NCBI RefSeq assembly: GCF_001279695.1
Contig: NZ_LGDD01000121.1
Location: forward strand, 1 to 64,000
DNA length: 64,000 bases
Direction: 5' to 3'
DNA from: Streptomyces sp. WM6378
GTDB taxonomy: Bacteria > Actinomycetota > Actinomycetes > Streptomycetales > Streptomycetaceae
Shown here: positions 25,382 through 34,060 of the stretch, one piece after another
Numbering within the stretch: position 1 is the first letter of the stretch
How the letters are laid out: each line of letters starts with the position of its first letter
Notes under the pieces: model-generated
What the model was told of the DNA's origin: nothing
The model's database searches: none
Seen by the model: the letters and a program-made list of their open reading frames with translations, nothing else
Translations under genes and position numbers: made by a program

Positions 25382-26386
25382 TCATCGGGTACCGCGGGCG
25401 GTGTACTTCTCCAGCGTCGGCACGTCCTTCTCGGTGACGATCGCGGGTCCGGTCAGGACCGGCCTGCCGCCGCCGATCACATCCCCATTGGTCTTGTTCA
25501 GCCACAGTTCGTCGACCGCGAGATAGCCCTGGAGGTAGGGCTGCTGGTCGACGGCGAAGCCGATCTCCTCGGCCTTGAACTGCTTGATCACGGCCGCATT
25601 GAGGTCGAAGGTGTCGATCTCGGCGGAGCTGTTCGCGTCGCCCTTGGCCTTGACCGCGGCGGCCGCCATCGGCGCGCCGAGCGTGACGACCGAGTCGATG
25701 TCCTTGGCCGACTGGAGCTTGGCCTCGATGGAGGAGGTGGACGCGGGCGTGTTGGTGCCGTCGACGTTGAGGTTCTCGACGCTGCCCTGGAAGGTCTTCT
25801 TCACACCCGCACAGCGCTGCTCCAGGGACACGTTGCCCTGCTCGTGGATGACGCAGAGGGCCTTCTTCCGGCCCCGCTTGTTGAGCTCGTCGCCGACCGC
25901 CTCGCCGGCCACGCCCTCGTCCTGGCCGATGTGGCCGAGCGCGCCGACCTCCTTGGAGAAGTCGGCGCCGGAGTTGATCGTGACGACGGGTATCCCCGCC
26001 GCGACGGCCTTCTTGACGACGTCCTTGACCGCCTCCGGCTTGGCGAGCGTCACGATCAGCCCGTCGACCTTCTGGTCGATGGCCGCCTGCACCAGCTGCG
26101 CCTGCTGCTGACCCTCCTTGTCCGCCGAGTACAGGAAGTCGACGTTGTCCTTGGCCGCGGCCTGTTTCGCACCGCTCTGGACGATGTCCCAGAAGGTGTC
26201 GCCCTCGCCGGAGTGGGTCACCATCGCGATCTTGAGGCGGGGGGTGTTCACGCCCTTGCCGCCGCTCGGCGATCCGGAACCCTTGTCCTCGGAGCTCTTG
26301 CCCCCCGAGCTGCTGCAGCCGCCGAGCGCGAGCGCCAGTGCGGCGACGGCCACGGCCGCCGTGGTTGCCGTGCGGGGTGTGCGCAT
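25382..26386 (-). CDS. Sugar-binding lipoprotein of ABC importer (copy 1)
   Basis: A 334-residue lipoprotein with a signal peptide and lipobox LGGC near residue 24, a Ser/Gly/Lys linker, then the same two-lobed binding fold as copy 2 ([51 protein letters not shown]). It is the first gene of the transporter operon and sits behind a good promoter with a TTGTC-type half-palindrome (26429-26474). About 100 bases separate it from copy 2. Tandem duplication followed by divergence is the simplest origin. Confidence 0.92.
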   Translation of the reverse strand: MRTPRTATTAAVAVAALALALGGCSSSGGKSSEDKGSGSPSGGKGVNTPRLKIAMVTHSGEGDTFWDIVQSGAKQAAAKDNVDFLYSADKEGQQQAQLVQAAIDQKVDGLIVTLAKPEAVKDVVKKAVAAGIPVVTINSGADFSKEVGALGHIGQDEGVAGEAVGDELNKRGRKKALCVIHEQGNVSLEQRCAGVKKTFQGSVENLNVDGTNTPASTSSIEAKLQSAKDIDSVVTLGAPMAAAAVKAKGDANSSAEIDTFDLNAAVIKQFKAEEIGFAVDQQPYLQGYLAVDELWLNKTNGDVIGGGRPVLTGPAIVTEKDVPTLEKYTARGTR

Positions 26387-26428
26387 GGGTTCCGCCTTCT
26401 GTCCCGGCCGCCCGGTTGCGGCACGTGA

Positions 26429-26474
26429 GTTCTAGCGGCGGTTCCGCTACACGGTCAATACTTTGTCCGAACAT
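26429..26474 (-). promoter_or_regulatory. Promoter and candidate GntR operator of the sugar operon
   Basis: On the minus strand, TTGACC (26458-26453), an 18-base spacer and TAGAAC (26434-26429) form a plausible SigA-type promoter. Directly upstream, TTGTCCGAACAT (26463-26474 on the plus strand) resembles the perfect palindrome TTGTCAGGACAA at 27335-27346. I infer a shared operator for the GntR regulator encoded next door. Confidence 0.5.
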
Positions 26475-26510
26475 TCTTACTCAAGAGCTTTACGGGACCG
26501 CTCGCGTCTC

Positions 26511-27284
26511 TCACGGCCGTACGAGCAGCTGGAACTCGAAGGAGTAGCGCGAGGCCCGGTAGATGTGCGAGCCGAACTCGACCGCCCGGCCGGTGTCGTC
26601 GAAGGTGGTGCGCTGCATGGTGAGCAGCGGCGCGCCCTCGGCCTCGGTGAGGAGGTCGGCCTCCTGCGCGGTGGCCGCCCGCGCCCCCACCGTCTGGCGC
26701 GCGCTGTGCAGCGTGATGCCCGCGCCCCGCATCAGCCGGTACAGGCCGGTGCCCTCCAGGTACTCGGTGTCCAGCGGCAGCAGCCCGGTCGGCAGGTGGT
26801 TGCGCAGCCGCGCCATGGGCTCGCCGTGCGCGTACCGCAGCCGCTCCACCAGGTGTACGTCGCTGCCCTCGGGCACCCCGAGAGCGGCGGCGACTTCGGC
26901 GGTGGCCGGCTCGAAGGTGTTGCGCAGCACGGTGGTGGCGGGCTTCTGGCCGGCCGCCTCCAGGTCGTCGTACAGGCTGCTCAGTTCGAGCGGGCGCTTG
27001 ACCTGGCTGTGCACGACCTGCGTGCCCACCCCTCGGCGGCGGACCAGGAGGCCCTTGTCGACCAGGGCCTGGATGGCCTGGCGGACCGTGGGGCGGGACA
27101 GGCCGAGCCGGCCCGCCAGGTCGATCTCGTTGCCGAGGAGGCTGCCGGGCGTGAGGGTGCCCTTCTCGATGGCCGCCTCCAGCTGCTGCGACAGCTGGAA
27201 GTAGAGCGGGACCGGGCTGGTGCGGTCCACGCTGAGCTGGAGCGGCTTCGGGAAGTCCATCGCTGGTCTGGGCTGCTTGGGCAC
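26511..27284 (-). CDS. GntR family transcriptional regulator (HutC/UTRA type)
   Basis: A regulator of about 257 residues from the GTG at 27284, or 249 from the ATG at 27260; neither has a strong binding site. The N-terminal winged helix (PLYFQLSQQLEAAI through RLGLSRPTVRQAIQALVDKG, then RRRGVGTQV) binds DNA. The C-terminal UTRA domain (VERLRYAHGEPMARLRNHLP, late FGSHIYRASRYSFEFQLLV) binds an effector, usually a sugar phosphate or acid. It lies between the transporter operon and the divergent Gfo/Idh dehydrogenase and probably represses both through TTGTC-type palindromes. Confidence 0.88.
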   Translation of the reverse strand: MPKQPRPAMDFPKPLQLSVDRTSPVPLYFQLSQQLEAAIEKGTLTPGSLLGNEIDLAGRLGLSRPTVRQAIQALVDKGLLVRRRGVGTQVVHSQVKRPLELSSLYDDLEAAGQKPATTVLRNTFEPATAEVAAALGVPEGSDVHLVERLRYAHGEPMARLRNHLPTGLLPLDTEYLEGTGLYRLMRGAGITLHSARQTVGARAATAQEADLLTEAEGAPLLTMQRTTFDDTGRAVEFGSHIYRASRYSFEFQLLVRP

Positions 27285-27334
27285 GGAGCGAGCGTAATGC
27301 GCCGGGGATGTTGACGGGAAGTCGTGAAGTTCGA

Positions 27335-27356
27335 TTGTCAGGACAAACTCTTGACA
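27335..27356 (+). promoter_or_regulatory. Palindromic operator and -35 box before the dehydrogenase
   Basis: TTGTC-AG-GACAA (27335-27346) is a perfect inverted repeat. TTGACA (27351-27356) follows four bases later, exactly 35 bases before the dehydrogenase ATG, with CACGGT at the -10 position. This spacing predicts a leaderless transcript starting at the ATG, with a repressor site just upstream of the -35. The palindrome also lies in front of the divergent GntR gene. Confidence 0.5.
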
Positions 27357-27385
27357 GGATGACCCGCCCCGGCCACGGTGTGCCC

Positions 27386-28384
27386 ATGCGTATCGGAGTG
27401 ATCGGAACGGGACGGATCGGCTCTTTCCACGCGGGAATCCTCGCCCGACATCCCCGGGTCGAGCACCTGGTGGTCGCGGACGCCGACGCCGCGCGGGCCG
27501 CCGAGGTCGCGGCGCTGACCGGCGCGACGGCCGCGGCAACGGTGGCGGACGCGTTCTCCGGGGTCGACGCGGTGGTGATCGCCTCGGCGACCTCCGCGCA
27601 CGCCGGGCTCATCGCGGCCGCCGCCCGCGCCGGGCTGCCCGCCTTCTGCGAGAAACCCATCGCCCTGGACGTGCCGGGCACCCTCGAAGCCCTCCGCGCG
27701 GTCGAGGCCGCGGGCACCGAACTCCAACTGGGCTTCATGCGCCGCTTCGACGCGGGCTACCTGGCCGCCCGGGAGCTCGTGCGCTCGGGTCGGCTCGGCC
27801 GGCTGCACACCGTACGGGCCGTCACCTCCGACCCGGCCCCGCCGCCCGCCGCCTACCTGCCGCTCTCGGGCGGGCTCTACCGCGACTGCCTGGTCCACGA
27901 CTTCGACATCGTGCGCTGGGTGACGGGCCGCGAGGTCACCGAGGTGTACGCGATGGGCTCGGACGCGGGGCCCGCGATGTTCCGCGCGGCCGGTGACGTC
28001 GACACGGCGGCGGTCGTCCTCGCCCTGGACGACGGCATCCTGGCGACGGCGACGGCCACCCGCTGCAACGGCGCGGGGTACGACGTACGGCTCGAACTGG
28101 CCGGAGAACAGGACCAGTTCGCGGTCGGCCTGGACGACCGCACCCCGCTGACCTCGGCCGAACCGCACGGCCCCGGCCGCCCCGACAAGCCGTGGCCCGG
28201 CTTCCTGGAACGCTTCGCGCCCGCGTACGAGGCCGAACTCGACGCCTTCGTCCGGCTCGTACGGGGCGAGGCACCGAACCCCTGCGACGGCCGCGACGCG
28301 CTGCACGCCCTGCGGATCGCGGAGGCGTGCGAGGTGTCGCGCCGGGAGCGGCGGGTGGTGCGGGTCGCGGAGATCGGGGGGTGA
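27386..28384 (+). CDS. Gfo/Idh/MocA family dehydrogenase, inositol dehydrogenase-like
   Basis: A 332-residue NAD(P)-dependent sugar or polyol dehydrogenase. The N-terminal Rossmann motif GVIGTGRIGSFH, the catalytic C-EKP-I motif near residue 93, and the QLGFMRRFD and DCLVHDFDIVRW segments are typical of myo-inositol 2-dehydrogenase-like proteins. ATG start with no ribosome binding site; the -35 box is positioned for leaderless transcription. It faces away from the GntR gene and the sugar transporter operon and likely oxidises the imported compound. Substrate identity (inositol, scyllo-inositol or another cyclitol) cannot be fixed from sequence. Confidence 0.87.
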   Translation: MRIGVIGTGRIGSFHAGILARHPRVEHLVVADADAARAAEVAALTGATAAATVADAFSGVDAVVIASATSAHAGLIAAAARAGLPAFCEKPIALDVPGTLEALRAVEAAGTELQLGFMRRFDAGYLAARELVRSGRLGRLHTVRAVTSDPAPPPAAYLPLSGGLYRDCLVHDFDIVRWVTGREVTEVYAMGSDAGPAMFRAAGDVDTAAVVLALDDGILATATATRCNGAGYDVRLELAGEQDQFAVGLDDRTPLTSAEPHGPGRPDKPWPGFLERFAPAYEAELDAFVRLVRGEAPNPCDGRDALHALRIAEACEVSRRERRVVRVAEIGG

Positions 28385-28385
28385 C

Positions 28386-28443
28386 GGCTGACAGTTTTCG
28401 GCTGACAGACGTCAGATGCCAGCCGGCAGATTTCGGCTGACAG
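28386..28443 (+). repeat. Three short direct repeats GGCTGACAG
   Basis: GGCTGACAG occurs at 28386, 28400 and 28435 in the 60-base gap between the dehydrogenase and a convergent P450. The last two copies extend to TTTCGGCTGACAG (13 bases). They may be an artefact of local duplication or part of a terminator region. Confidence 0.45.
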
Positions 28444-28446
28444 AAA

Positions 28447-29649
28447 TCACCACCTGACCGGCAGCGCCTCCGGCCCCCGCACCAGCATCCCCGTGCGCCA
28501 CTGGATCGCCGCCGGGTCGATGTCCAGGGTCAGGTCCGGGCAGCGGTCAAGGAGCGTGCGGACCGCGATCCGGGCCTCCAGGCGGGCCAGTGGGGCGCCC
28601 AGGCAGTAATGGATGCCGTGGCCGAAGGCGACATGGCCCCGGGCGTCGCGCCGGATGTCAAAGCGGTGCGGGTCCTCGAAGCGCGCCGGGTCGCGGTTGG
28701 CGTCGGCCAGGGCGACGAGGACCAGTTGGCCGCCGCCGGGGATGAGGGTGCCGGCGATCTCGACGGGCTCCTTGGTGAAGCGGTACGTCGCCGTCTCCAC
28801 GGGGTCGTCGTAGCGCAGCATCTCCTCCACCGCGTTGTCGATGAGCCCGTCGAAGTCGGCGCGCAGGGCGGCCAGTTGGTCCGGGTGAGCGAGCAGCGCG
28901 AGCATGCCGTTGGAGATGAGGTTGACGGTGGTCTCGTGGCCCGCGACGAGGAGCAGCCAGGCCATGCCGAGGAGTTCGGGGCCCGACAAGTGGTCGCCGT
29001 CCTCGTCGTCGGTGGCCCTGATCAGGGCGCTGATCAGGTCGTCACCGGGGCTGGCGCGCTTCTCGTCGAGCAGGCGCGTCAGGTACTCGTTGATCGCCTT
29101 GGCGGCGGTCATGCGGTCTTCCAGAGCGGGCGCCGAGAGGGAGGTGTTGGACCACTGGCGGAAGGTTTCCCGGTCGAGCGTGGGCACGCCGATCAGTTCG
29201 CAGATGACCGTGATCGGCAGCGGGAAGGACAGCGCCTCGACCAGGTCGGCCCTGCGGTCCGGGGCGGCCAGCATCGCGTCGACAAAGCCGTCGGCCATCT
29301 CCTGGACGCGCGGGGCGAGTTCCTCGATGCGGCGGGGCGTGAAGTGCCGCGTCACCAGCTTGCGCAGCCGGGTGTGGGCGGGCGCGTCGGAGCCCAGCAT
29401 GGTGGCGCCGGGCGCGACCGTCCGCACGCCGAGGCCGGGCGCGGCCCTGTCCCACTCCTTGGAGAGCCGGTCGTCGGCGAGCGTGGCCCGCCCGGCCTCG
29501 TACCCGACGACGAGCCAGGCGTCGGCCCCCTCGGGCATCCGGATGCGGTGCACGGGGCCCCGCGCCCGCAGCCCCGCGTACACCGGGTAGGGGTCGCGGG
29601 TGAAGTCCTCGCCCAATGCGGCGAGATCGACTATGCCGTCGCTGGTCAA
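28447..29649 (-). CDS. Cytochrome P450
   Basis: A 400-residue soluble bacterial P450 (class I, CYP107/105-like). Present are the I-helix oxygen-binding AGHETT, the K-helix E-x-x-R in EEMLRYDDP, and the haem loop FGHGIHYCLG with the cysteine ligand. It would hydroxylate a small organic molecule with electrons from a ferredoxin, but no ferredoxin or reductase gene is adjacent. I chose the TTG at 29649, which has AAGGGA upstream and gives the normal family length; longer frames are open but have poor codon content. It is clearly paralogous to the P450 at 30599. Confidence 0.9.
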   Translation of the reverse strand: MTSDGIVDLAALGEDFTRDPYPVYAGLRARGPVHRIRMPEGADAWLVVGYEAGRATLADDRLSKEWDRAAPGLGVRTVAPGATMLGSDAPAHTRLRKLVTRHFTPRRIEELAPRVQEMADGFVDAMLAAPDRRADLVEALSFPLPITVICELIGVPTLDRETFRQWSNTSLSAPALEDRMTAAKAINEYLTRLLDEKRASPGDDLISALIRATDDEDGDHLSGPELLGMAWLLLVAGHETTVNLISNGMLALLAHPDQLAALRADFDGLIDNAVEEMLRYDDPVETATYRFTKEPVEIAGTLIPGGGQLVLVALADANRDPARFEDPHRFDIRRDARGHVAFGHGIHYCLGAPLARLEARIAVRTLLDRCPDLTLDIDPAAIQWRTGMLVRGPEALPVRW

Positions 29650-29803
29650 CGCGTGTCCCTTCAGACCGGTCAGGCGGATACGGCGGACAGTACGTGCCCT
29701 GGACGACCGTGCACAGCTTCCACCCCTTGTCGAGCGATCGGCCACACCTTAACTCTCCAGTAGCTTAGGAGGCTTCTACCCTGGTCGGAGCGAGGGAGGC
29801 AAG

Positions 29804-30577
29804 GTGCTGAGGCGTTGGTGGTTCATGGAGAGGCTGCGCCCCGCCGTGCCCGCGCAGCGGCCCGCGGAGCTGTCGAAGGAACAGCAGCAGCTGGTCCTCG
29901 ACGAATGGGCGACGGCCCGCGAGCGGCTCGACCGACTGGTGTCGGCGCGGGTGACGGCTGTGGGTGACGTGCTGCGGACGGCCGAACTGCCTCTGTCCGC
30001 AACCCCGTTGGCGGCGCGGTTCGGGGACGATCCGCGCGCCGAGGGCGACTGCTCCTGGGCCTTCGACGCGTTCCAGGCCGCGGGCAAGCTGCTCGACGAG
30101 GGAGCCGATCTGCCGGATCTGGCGGCCGCGGCGGTGCTCGCCGACCGAGCGCTCGAACGGTTCGCGGCGGTCCATGCCCGGGCGGCCGGGCAGCCGGTGC
30201 CCAAGGCCGCCCGGCGCTGCTTCTACAACCCGCTGCACACGGCGGCCGAGGACACCCACTCCCCCGTCCGCAAGCAGCACCGCCAGCAGGCCAGGCGCCG
30301 CACCGGGCCGCGCGAGGCGGCCGCCGACCGGCGCCCGGCCTGCCCGTCCTGCCGCCGCGCGATCCTGGCCGGCCAGGCGCCGGACGTGCTGCCCGCGCTC
30401 GTTCCGGTGAAGCTGTCGCGGCTGCGGACGGCCAGGGTGCTCGTGCCGTACTACTCGGTGCCGCAGCAGTGGTCGCTGTGGTCGGTCTGCGCCTGCGGGG
30501 CGTACGGGGACGAGTGGCCCTCGCTCGTGCTGCGCGGCGAGCACCGCAAGCGGGCGGCGGCCGCACGCAAAGCGTGA
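29804..30577 (+). CDS. Conserved hypothetical protein with CxxC pair
   Basis: A 257-residue soluble protein, mostly helical in its first 150 residues, with a basic RKQHRQQARRRTGPRE linker. Two cysteine clusters follow, CPSC near residue 183 and CACG near 234, which could bind zinc. GTG start with GGGAGG five bases upstream. It is the only plus-strand gene between two minus-strand P450s. No known function; I recognise it only as the kind of protein often annotated hypothetical in Streptomyces. Confidence 0.75.
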   Translation: MLRRWWFMERLRPAVPAQRPAELSKEQQQLVLDEWATARERLDRLVSARVTAVGDVLRTAELPLSATPLAARFGDDPRAEGDCSWAFDAFQAAGKLLDEGADLPDLAAAAVLADRALERFAAVHARAAGQPVPKAARRCFYNPLHTAAEDTHSPVRKQHRQQARRRTGPREAAADRRPACPSCRRAILAGQAPDVLPALVPVKLSRLRTARVLVPYYSVPQQWSLWSVCACGAYGDEWPSLVLRGEHRKRAAAARKA

Positions 30578-30598
30578 GTCACCGGTCCACCGCGGGTG

Positions 30599-31783
30599 TC
30601 ACCAACGTACGGGCAGGTGACGTACGCCCCTGATGAGCATGCCCGGCAGCCACTCCAACGGGGCCGTTTCCGTTGTCAGTTGGAGGTCGGGGGCGCGTTC
30701 CAGGAGGCTGCGGACCGCGATCCGGCCCTCCATGCGGGCGAGCGGCGCGCCGAGGCAGAAGTGGATGCCGTGGCCGAAGGCGAGGTGGCTCTGCGGGGCG
30801 CGGCGGATGTCGAAGCGGTCCGGGTCGGCGTGGCGCAGTGGGTCGCGACCGGCCGAGGCGAGGGCGATCAGGACGGGTGCGCCCGCCGGGATGAGGGCGT
30901 CGCCGACGAGGACGGGTTCGCGGGCGAAGCGATAGGTGGCCGTCTCGACCGGCCCGTCGTAGCGGAGCATCTCCTCGACGGCGCCGTCGATGAGCCCGTC
31001 GAAGTCGGCGCGCAGCGCGGCCAGTTGGTCGGGGTGGCTCAGCAGGGCGCGTACGCCGTTGGAGATCAGGTTGACGGTCGTCTCGTGGCCCGCGACGAGC
31101 AGCAGGAAGGCCATGCCGATGAGCTCGTCCTGGGACAGCTGGTCGCCGCCCTCGTCGCGCGTGCGGATGAGGGCGCTCAGCAGGTCGTCGGCGGGGCTCG
31201 CGGAGCGTTTGGCCTCGATCAGTTCGGCCAGGTACTCGCCGATCTTCCGGATGGATTCGCCTCCGTCGTCGGTGAGCGGCGCGACGGCCTGGTTGGACAG
31301 CACGCGGAAGGCCGCGCGGTCGAGGTCGGGCACGCCGATGAGTTCGGCGATGACGGTCATCGGGAGGGGGAAGGCGAGCGAGTCGACGAGGTCGGCGGTG
31401 CGGCCGGGGGTGGCCAGCATCGTGTCGAGGAGCCGGTCGGTGACCTCCTGGACGCGCGGGCGGAGCGCCTCGACGCGGCGCGGGGTGAACTCCCTCGCCA
31501 CCAGCTTGCGCAGCCGGGTGTGCTGCGGCGGGTCGGTCTCCAGCATGTTGGAGCTGATGGGGAGTTCGACGTAGCCCTCCTCGGCCAGCAGCCGCCAGTC
31601 CTTGGCGAACCGGGGGTCGGCGAGCGCGGCCCTGGCCTCCTCGTGGCCGACGATCAGCCAGGTCTCCCCGCCCGCCGGGGTGCGGACCATGTGGGCGGGT
31701 CCGTCGGCACGCAGCTTGGCGTACACCGGGTAGGGGTCGGCGTTGAATTCCTCGGCGTGCTCACTCAGATCGACGACCAGCAT
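30599..31783 (-). CDS. Cytochrome P450 (paralogue)
   Basis: A 394-residue class I P450 with the I-helix motif AGHETT, EEMLRYDGP and the haem loop FGHGIHFCLG. Long stretches match the P450 at 28447 (for example VNLISNG, ALRADFDGLID, FDIRR), so they are paralogues from an older duplication. ATG start preceded by GGAGGG. No dedicated redox partner is nearby. Substrate unknown; the first 110 residues, where substrate-contacting loops lie, differ most between the two. Confidence 0.92.
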   Translation of the reverse strand: MLVVDLSEHAEEFNADPYPVYAKLRADGPAHMVRTPAGGETWLIVGHEEARAALADPRFAKDWRLLAEEGYVELPISSNMLETDPPQHTRLRKLVAREFTPRRVEALRPRVQEVTDRLLDTMLATPGRTADLVDSLAFPLPMTVIAELIGVPDLDRAAFRVLSNQAVAPLTDDGGESIRKIGEYLAELIEAKRSASPADDLLSALIRTRDEGGDQLSQDELIGMAFLLLVAGHETTVNLISNGVRALLSHPDQLAALRADFDGLIDGAVEEMLRYDGPVETATYRFAREPVLVGDALIPAGAPVLIALASAGRDPLRHADPDRFDIRRAPQSHLAFGHGIHFCLGAPLARMEGRIAVRSLLERAPDLQLTTETAPLEWLPGMLIRGVRHLPVRW

Positions 31784-31809
31784 GGTCCCGCCCTCCGTTC
31801 CGTTCCGGT

Positions 31810-32487
31810 TCAGCCTACGTCGCGGTCCGGGCCGTCGAGCAGGCCCGCGTCGTGCACCAACAGGGCGATCTGAACGCGGTTGTTGAGGTCGAGCTTGGCC
31901 AGGACGCGGGAGACGTGGGTCTTCACGGTGGGCACGCTCAGATAGAGGCGGGCGGAGATCTCGGCGTTGGAGTGGCCGCGGCCGACGGCGACGGCGACTT
32001 CCCTTTCGCGCTCCGCGAGCAGGGCGATGCGGGCGCGGGCGCGGGCCGCCCGGTCGCCGGGTGCCGCGGACGACACCTGGGTCATCAACTGCCGCATGAC
32101 GGCCGGGGACAGGACGGGATCACCGTTCGCCACCTGGCGTACGGCGGCGACGATCTCGGCGGGCGGGGTGTCCTTGAGGACGAATCCGGCGGCTCCGGCC
32201 CGTAGCGCCCGCAGCACCTGTTCGTCGGCGTGGAAGGTGGTCAGGACGATCACCTCGGGCGCGTCGGGGCGGGCGCGCAGCGTCTCGGTGGCGGTGAGGC
32301 CGTCGACGTGGGGCATGCGGATGTCCATGAGCACGACGTCCGGGCGCAGTTCCTGGGCCAGTTGACCGACCCCGGAGCCGTCGGCCGCCTCGCCGACGAT
32401 CTCGATGTCCTCGGCGCCGCCGAGCATGAGGGTGAGTCCCGCGCGGACCAGGGGGTCGTCGTCGACGATGAGCAGGCGGATGGTCAT
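31810..32487 (-). CDS. NarL/LuxR family response regulator
   Basis: A 225-residue two-component regulator: an N-terminal receiver with the acidic pair in LLIVDDDP, the phospho-acceptor Asp in VVLMDIRMP and the signalling Thr/Lys in VLTT and VLKDT, then a LuxR-type helix-turn-helix (EREREVAVAVGRGHSNAEISARLYLSVPTVKTHV in several parts). Overlaps the sensor kinase stop by four bases, so the pair is co-translated. Targets unknown. Confidence 0.93.
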   Translation of the reverse strand: MTIRLLIVDDDPLVRAGLTLMLGGAEDIEIVGEAADGSGVGQLAQELRPDVVLMDIRMPHVDGLTATETLRARPDAPEVIVLTTFHADEQVLRALRAGAAGFVLKDTPPAEIVAAVRQVANGDPVLSPAVMRQLMTQVSSAAPGDRAARARARIALLAEREREVAVAVGRGHSNAEISARLYLSVPTVKTHVSRVLAKLDLNNRVQIALLVHDAGLLDGPDRDVG

Positions 32488-33707
32488 GAGGGCCACGGTA
32501 GCCAGGCGGCGACCGAGAACCCGCCGTCGGGCCCGCGCCCGTGGTCGAGCCGGCCGCCGGCCAGGGTGGCGCGTTCGGTGAGGCCGATGAGGCCCTGTCC
32601 CGATCCGGGCACGTCGGGTACGGGTCCCGGGGGCGCGGGGTTGCGGACCTCGACGGTGAGTCCCTCGCCGGGGCGGCCGGTCACGGTGACGGTGACCTCG
32701 GCGCCGGGCGCGTGTTTGCGGGCGTTGGTGAGGGCTTCCTGGGCGATGCGGTAGGCGTTGCGCCCGGTGGCGGCGGGGACGCCCGCCGCGTCCGGGACGC
32801 GGCTGTCCAGGACGACCTTCATGCCGGCCTCGCGGGATTCGGCGACGAGCGCGTCGAGGGTGGCCAGCGTCGGCTGGGGCCGGTCGTCGGCGTCCTCGCC
32901 GGGACTGCGCAGGACCCCGATGATCTGCCGCAGGTCCTGGAGCGCCTCGTGCGCGCTGTCCCGGATGACGCCGGCGGCCCGGGCGACCTGGGCGGGCGGC
33001 GCGTCGGGCCGGAATTCGAGGGCGCCCGCGTGCACGGAGAGCAGGGTGAGCCGGTGGGCGAGCACGTCGTGCATCTCGCGGGCGATGGCCTCGCGGGCGA
33101 GGCGCTGCGCGTTCTCGGCCCGCAGCGCCGCCTCGGCCTCGGCGCGGGTGGCCCGTTCGCGCAGCGCGAGGACGAGCTGGCGCCGGGAACGTACGAGCAT
33201 GCCCCAGCCGGTGACCAGCAGGATCAGCACGGTGCCCACGACGGCGTTGGTAAGGAAGCTGGTGGTCGGGTCGGGGCGGACCACCGGCTGGAGCAGCGAG
33301 CTCGCCACGGCGAGGCCGCCCACCGCGAGCACGGCGGGCCTGAACGGCCGGTGCACGGCGAGGCTGAACAGGGCGACCAGGAACGCGCCCGAAGCGACCG
33401 GCGCGAAGACGGACACCACGGCGAGCACCGCCGCGAGCCCCACCGGCCAGCGCCTCCGCAGCCACACCGCGCAGCAGGCCGCGGCGCCGGCCAGCTGGTC
33501 GAGGAGCAGGACGGTGTCGGAGTAGCCGGGCGTCTTGTCGAGGGTGTCGGCCGTGAGCATGCCGATGAGGGCGGCGGCGAGGAAGGCGCAGATGTCGACG
33601 ACCCAGTCGCGCACGGTGCGCCGCGGCCGGGCCCGGTCGCCGGGCAGCTCGGGGTCGGCCACCGCCGAGGGCAGCAGCCAGCGGAACTCGGGTCCGGCTC
33701 GTGTCAT
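32484..33707 (-). CDS. Sensor histidine kinase, NarL-type (HisKA_3)
   Basis: A 407-residue membrane kinase. Four or five N-terminal membrane helices (about 38-165) form a sensor without a large external loop. A coiled segment (RERATRAEAEAAL) leads to the phospho-acceptor His in AREMHDVLAHRLTLL. The HATPase domain contains NARKHAPGAEVTV and the G-x-G box GSGQGLIGL. It is the cognate kinase of the response regulator at 31810. ATG start. The stimulus is unknown; membrane-embedded sensors of this type often detect envelope stress. Confidence 0.92.
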   Translation of the reverse strand: MTRAGPEFRWLLPSAVADPELPGDRARPRRTVRDWVVDICAFLAAALIGMLTADTLDKTPGYSDTVLLLDQLAGAAACCAVWLRRRWPVGLAAVLAVVSVFAPVASGAFLVALFSLAVHRPFRPAVLAVGGLAVASSLLQPVVRPDPTTSFLTNAVVGTVLILLVTGWGMLVRSRRQLVLALRERATRAEAEAALRAENAQRLAREAIAREMHDVLAHRLTLLSVHAGALEFRPDAPPAQVARAAGVIRDSAHEALQDLRQIIGVLRSPGEDADDRPQPTLATLDALVAESREAGMKVVLDSRVPDAAGVPAATGRNAYRIAQEALTNARKHAPGAEVTVTVTGRPGEGLTVEVRNPAPPGPVPDVPGSGQGLIGLTERATLAGGRLDHGRGPDGGFSVAAWLPWPS

Positions 33708-33853
33708 GTCGACAAAGTTACGCAGCCCGGCGGGCTCGCGGCGTGATGCGGGCGCGGGACGCTACCAAAGTCGTACGGCCGGAGACTTTGGGTGCGGCGG
33801 CGGTGTCCCGACGGCCGACGCGGAGGCCGGGTCCGTCGGCGCAGGCTCGGGGC

Positions 33854-34060
33854 ATGAGGAAGTTTCTGGAGGTCGCCGGGTTCCTGCTGCTGCTCCAGGG
33901 CATCGGCGGTCTTGTGCACGAGTGGACGGGGTGGTTCGGCCTGTGGGCGCTGGTGCACCGCCCCGATGCGCTGGCGGGCCACGAGGTGTTCGCGAGCATC
34001 GTGCTTGCGGCCGCGGGCGTGGCGGTGCTGATCGCGTCGGAGCGGGCCGCGAAGAAGTAG
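33854..34060 (+). CDS. Small two-helix membrane protein
   Basis: A 68-residue protein with two hydrophobic helices (about 4-22 with GFLLLLQGIGGLVHEW, and 42-61 with EVFASIVLAAAGVAVLIAS), ending in basic KK. ATG start; upstream codons in frame are poor. It is convergent with the EamA gene, whose stop is the next base. Similar short proteins are common in Streptomyces; function unknown. Confidence 0.7.
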   Translation: MRKFLEVAGFLLLLQGIGGLVHEWTGWFGLWALVHRPDALAGHEVFASIVLAAAGVAVLIASERAAKK

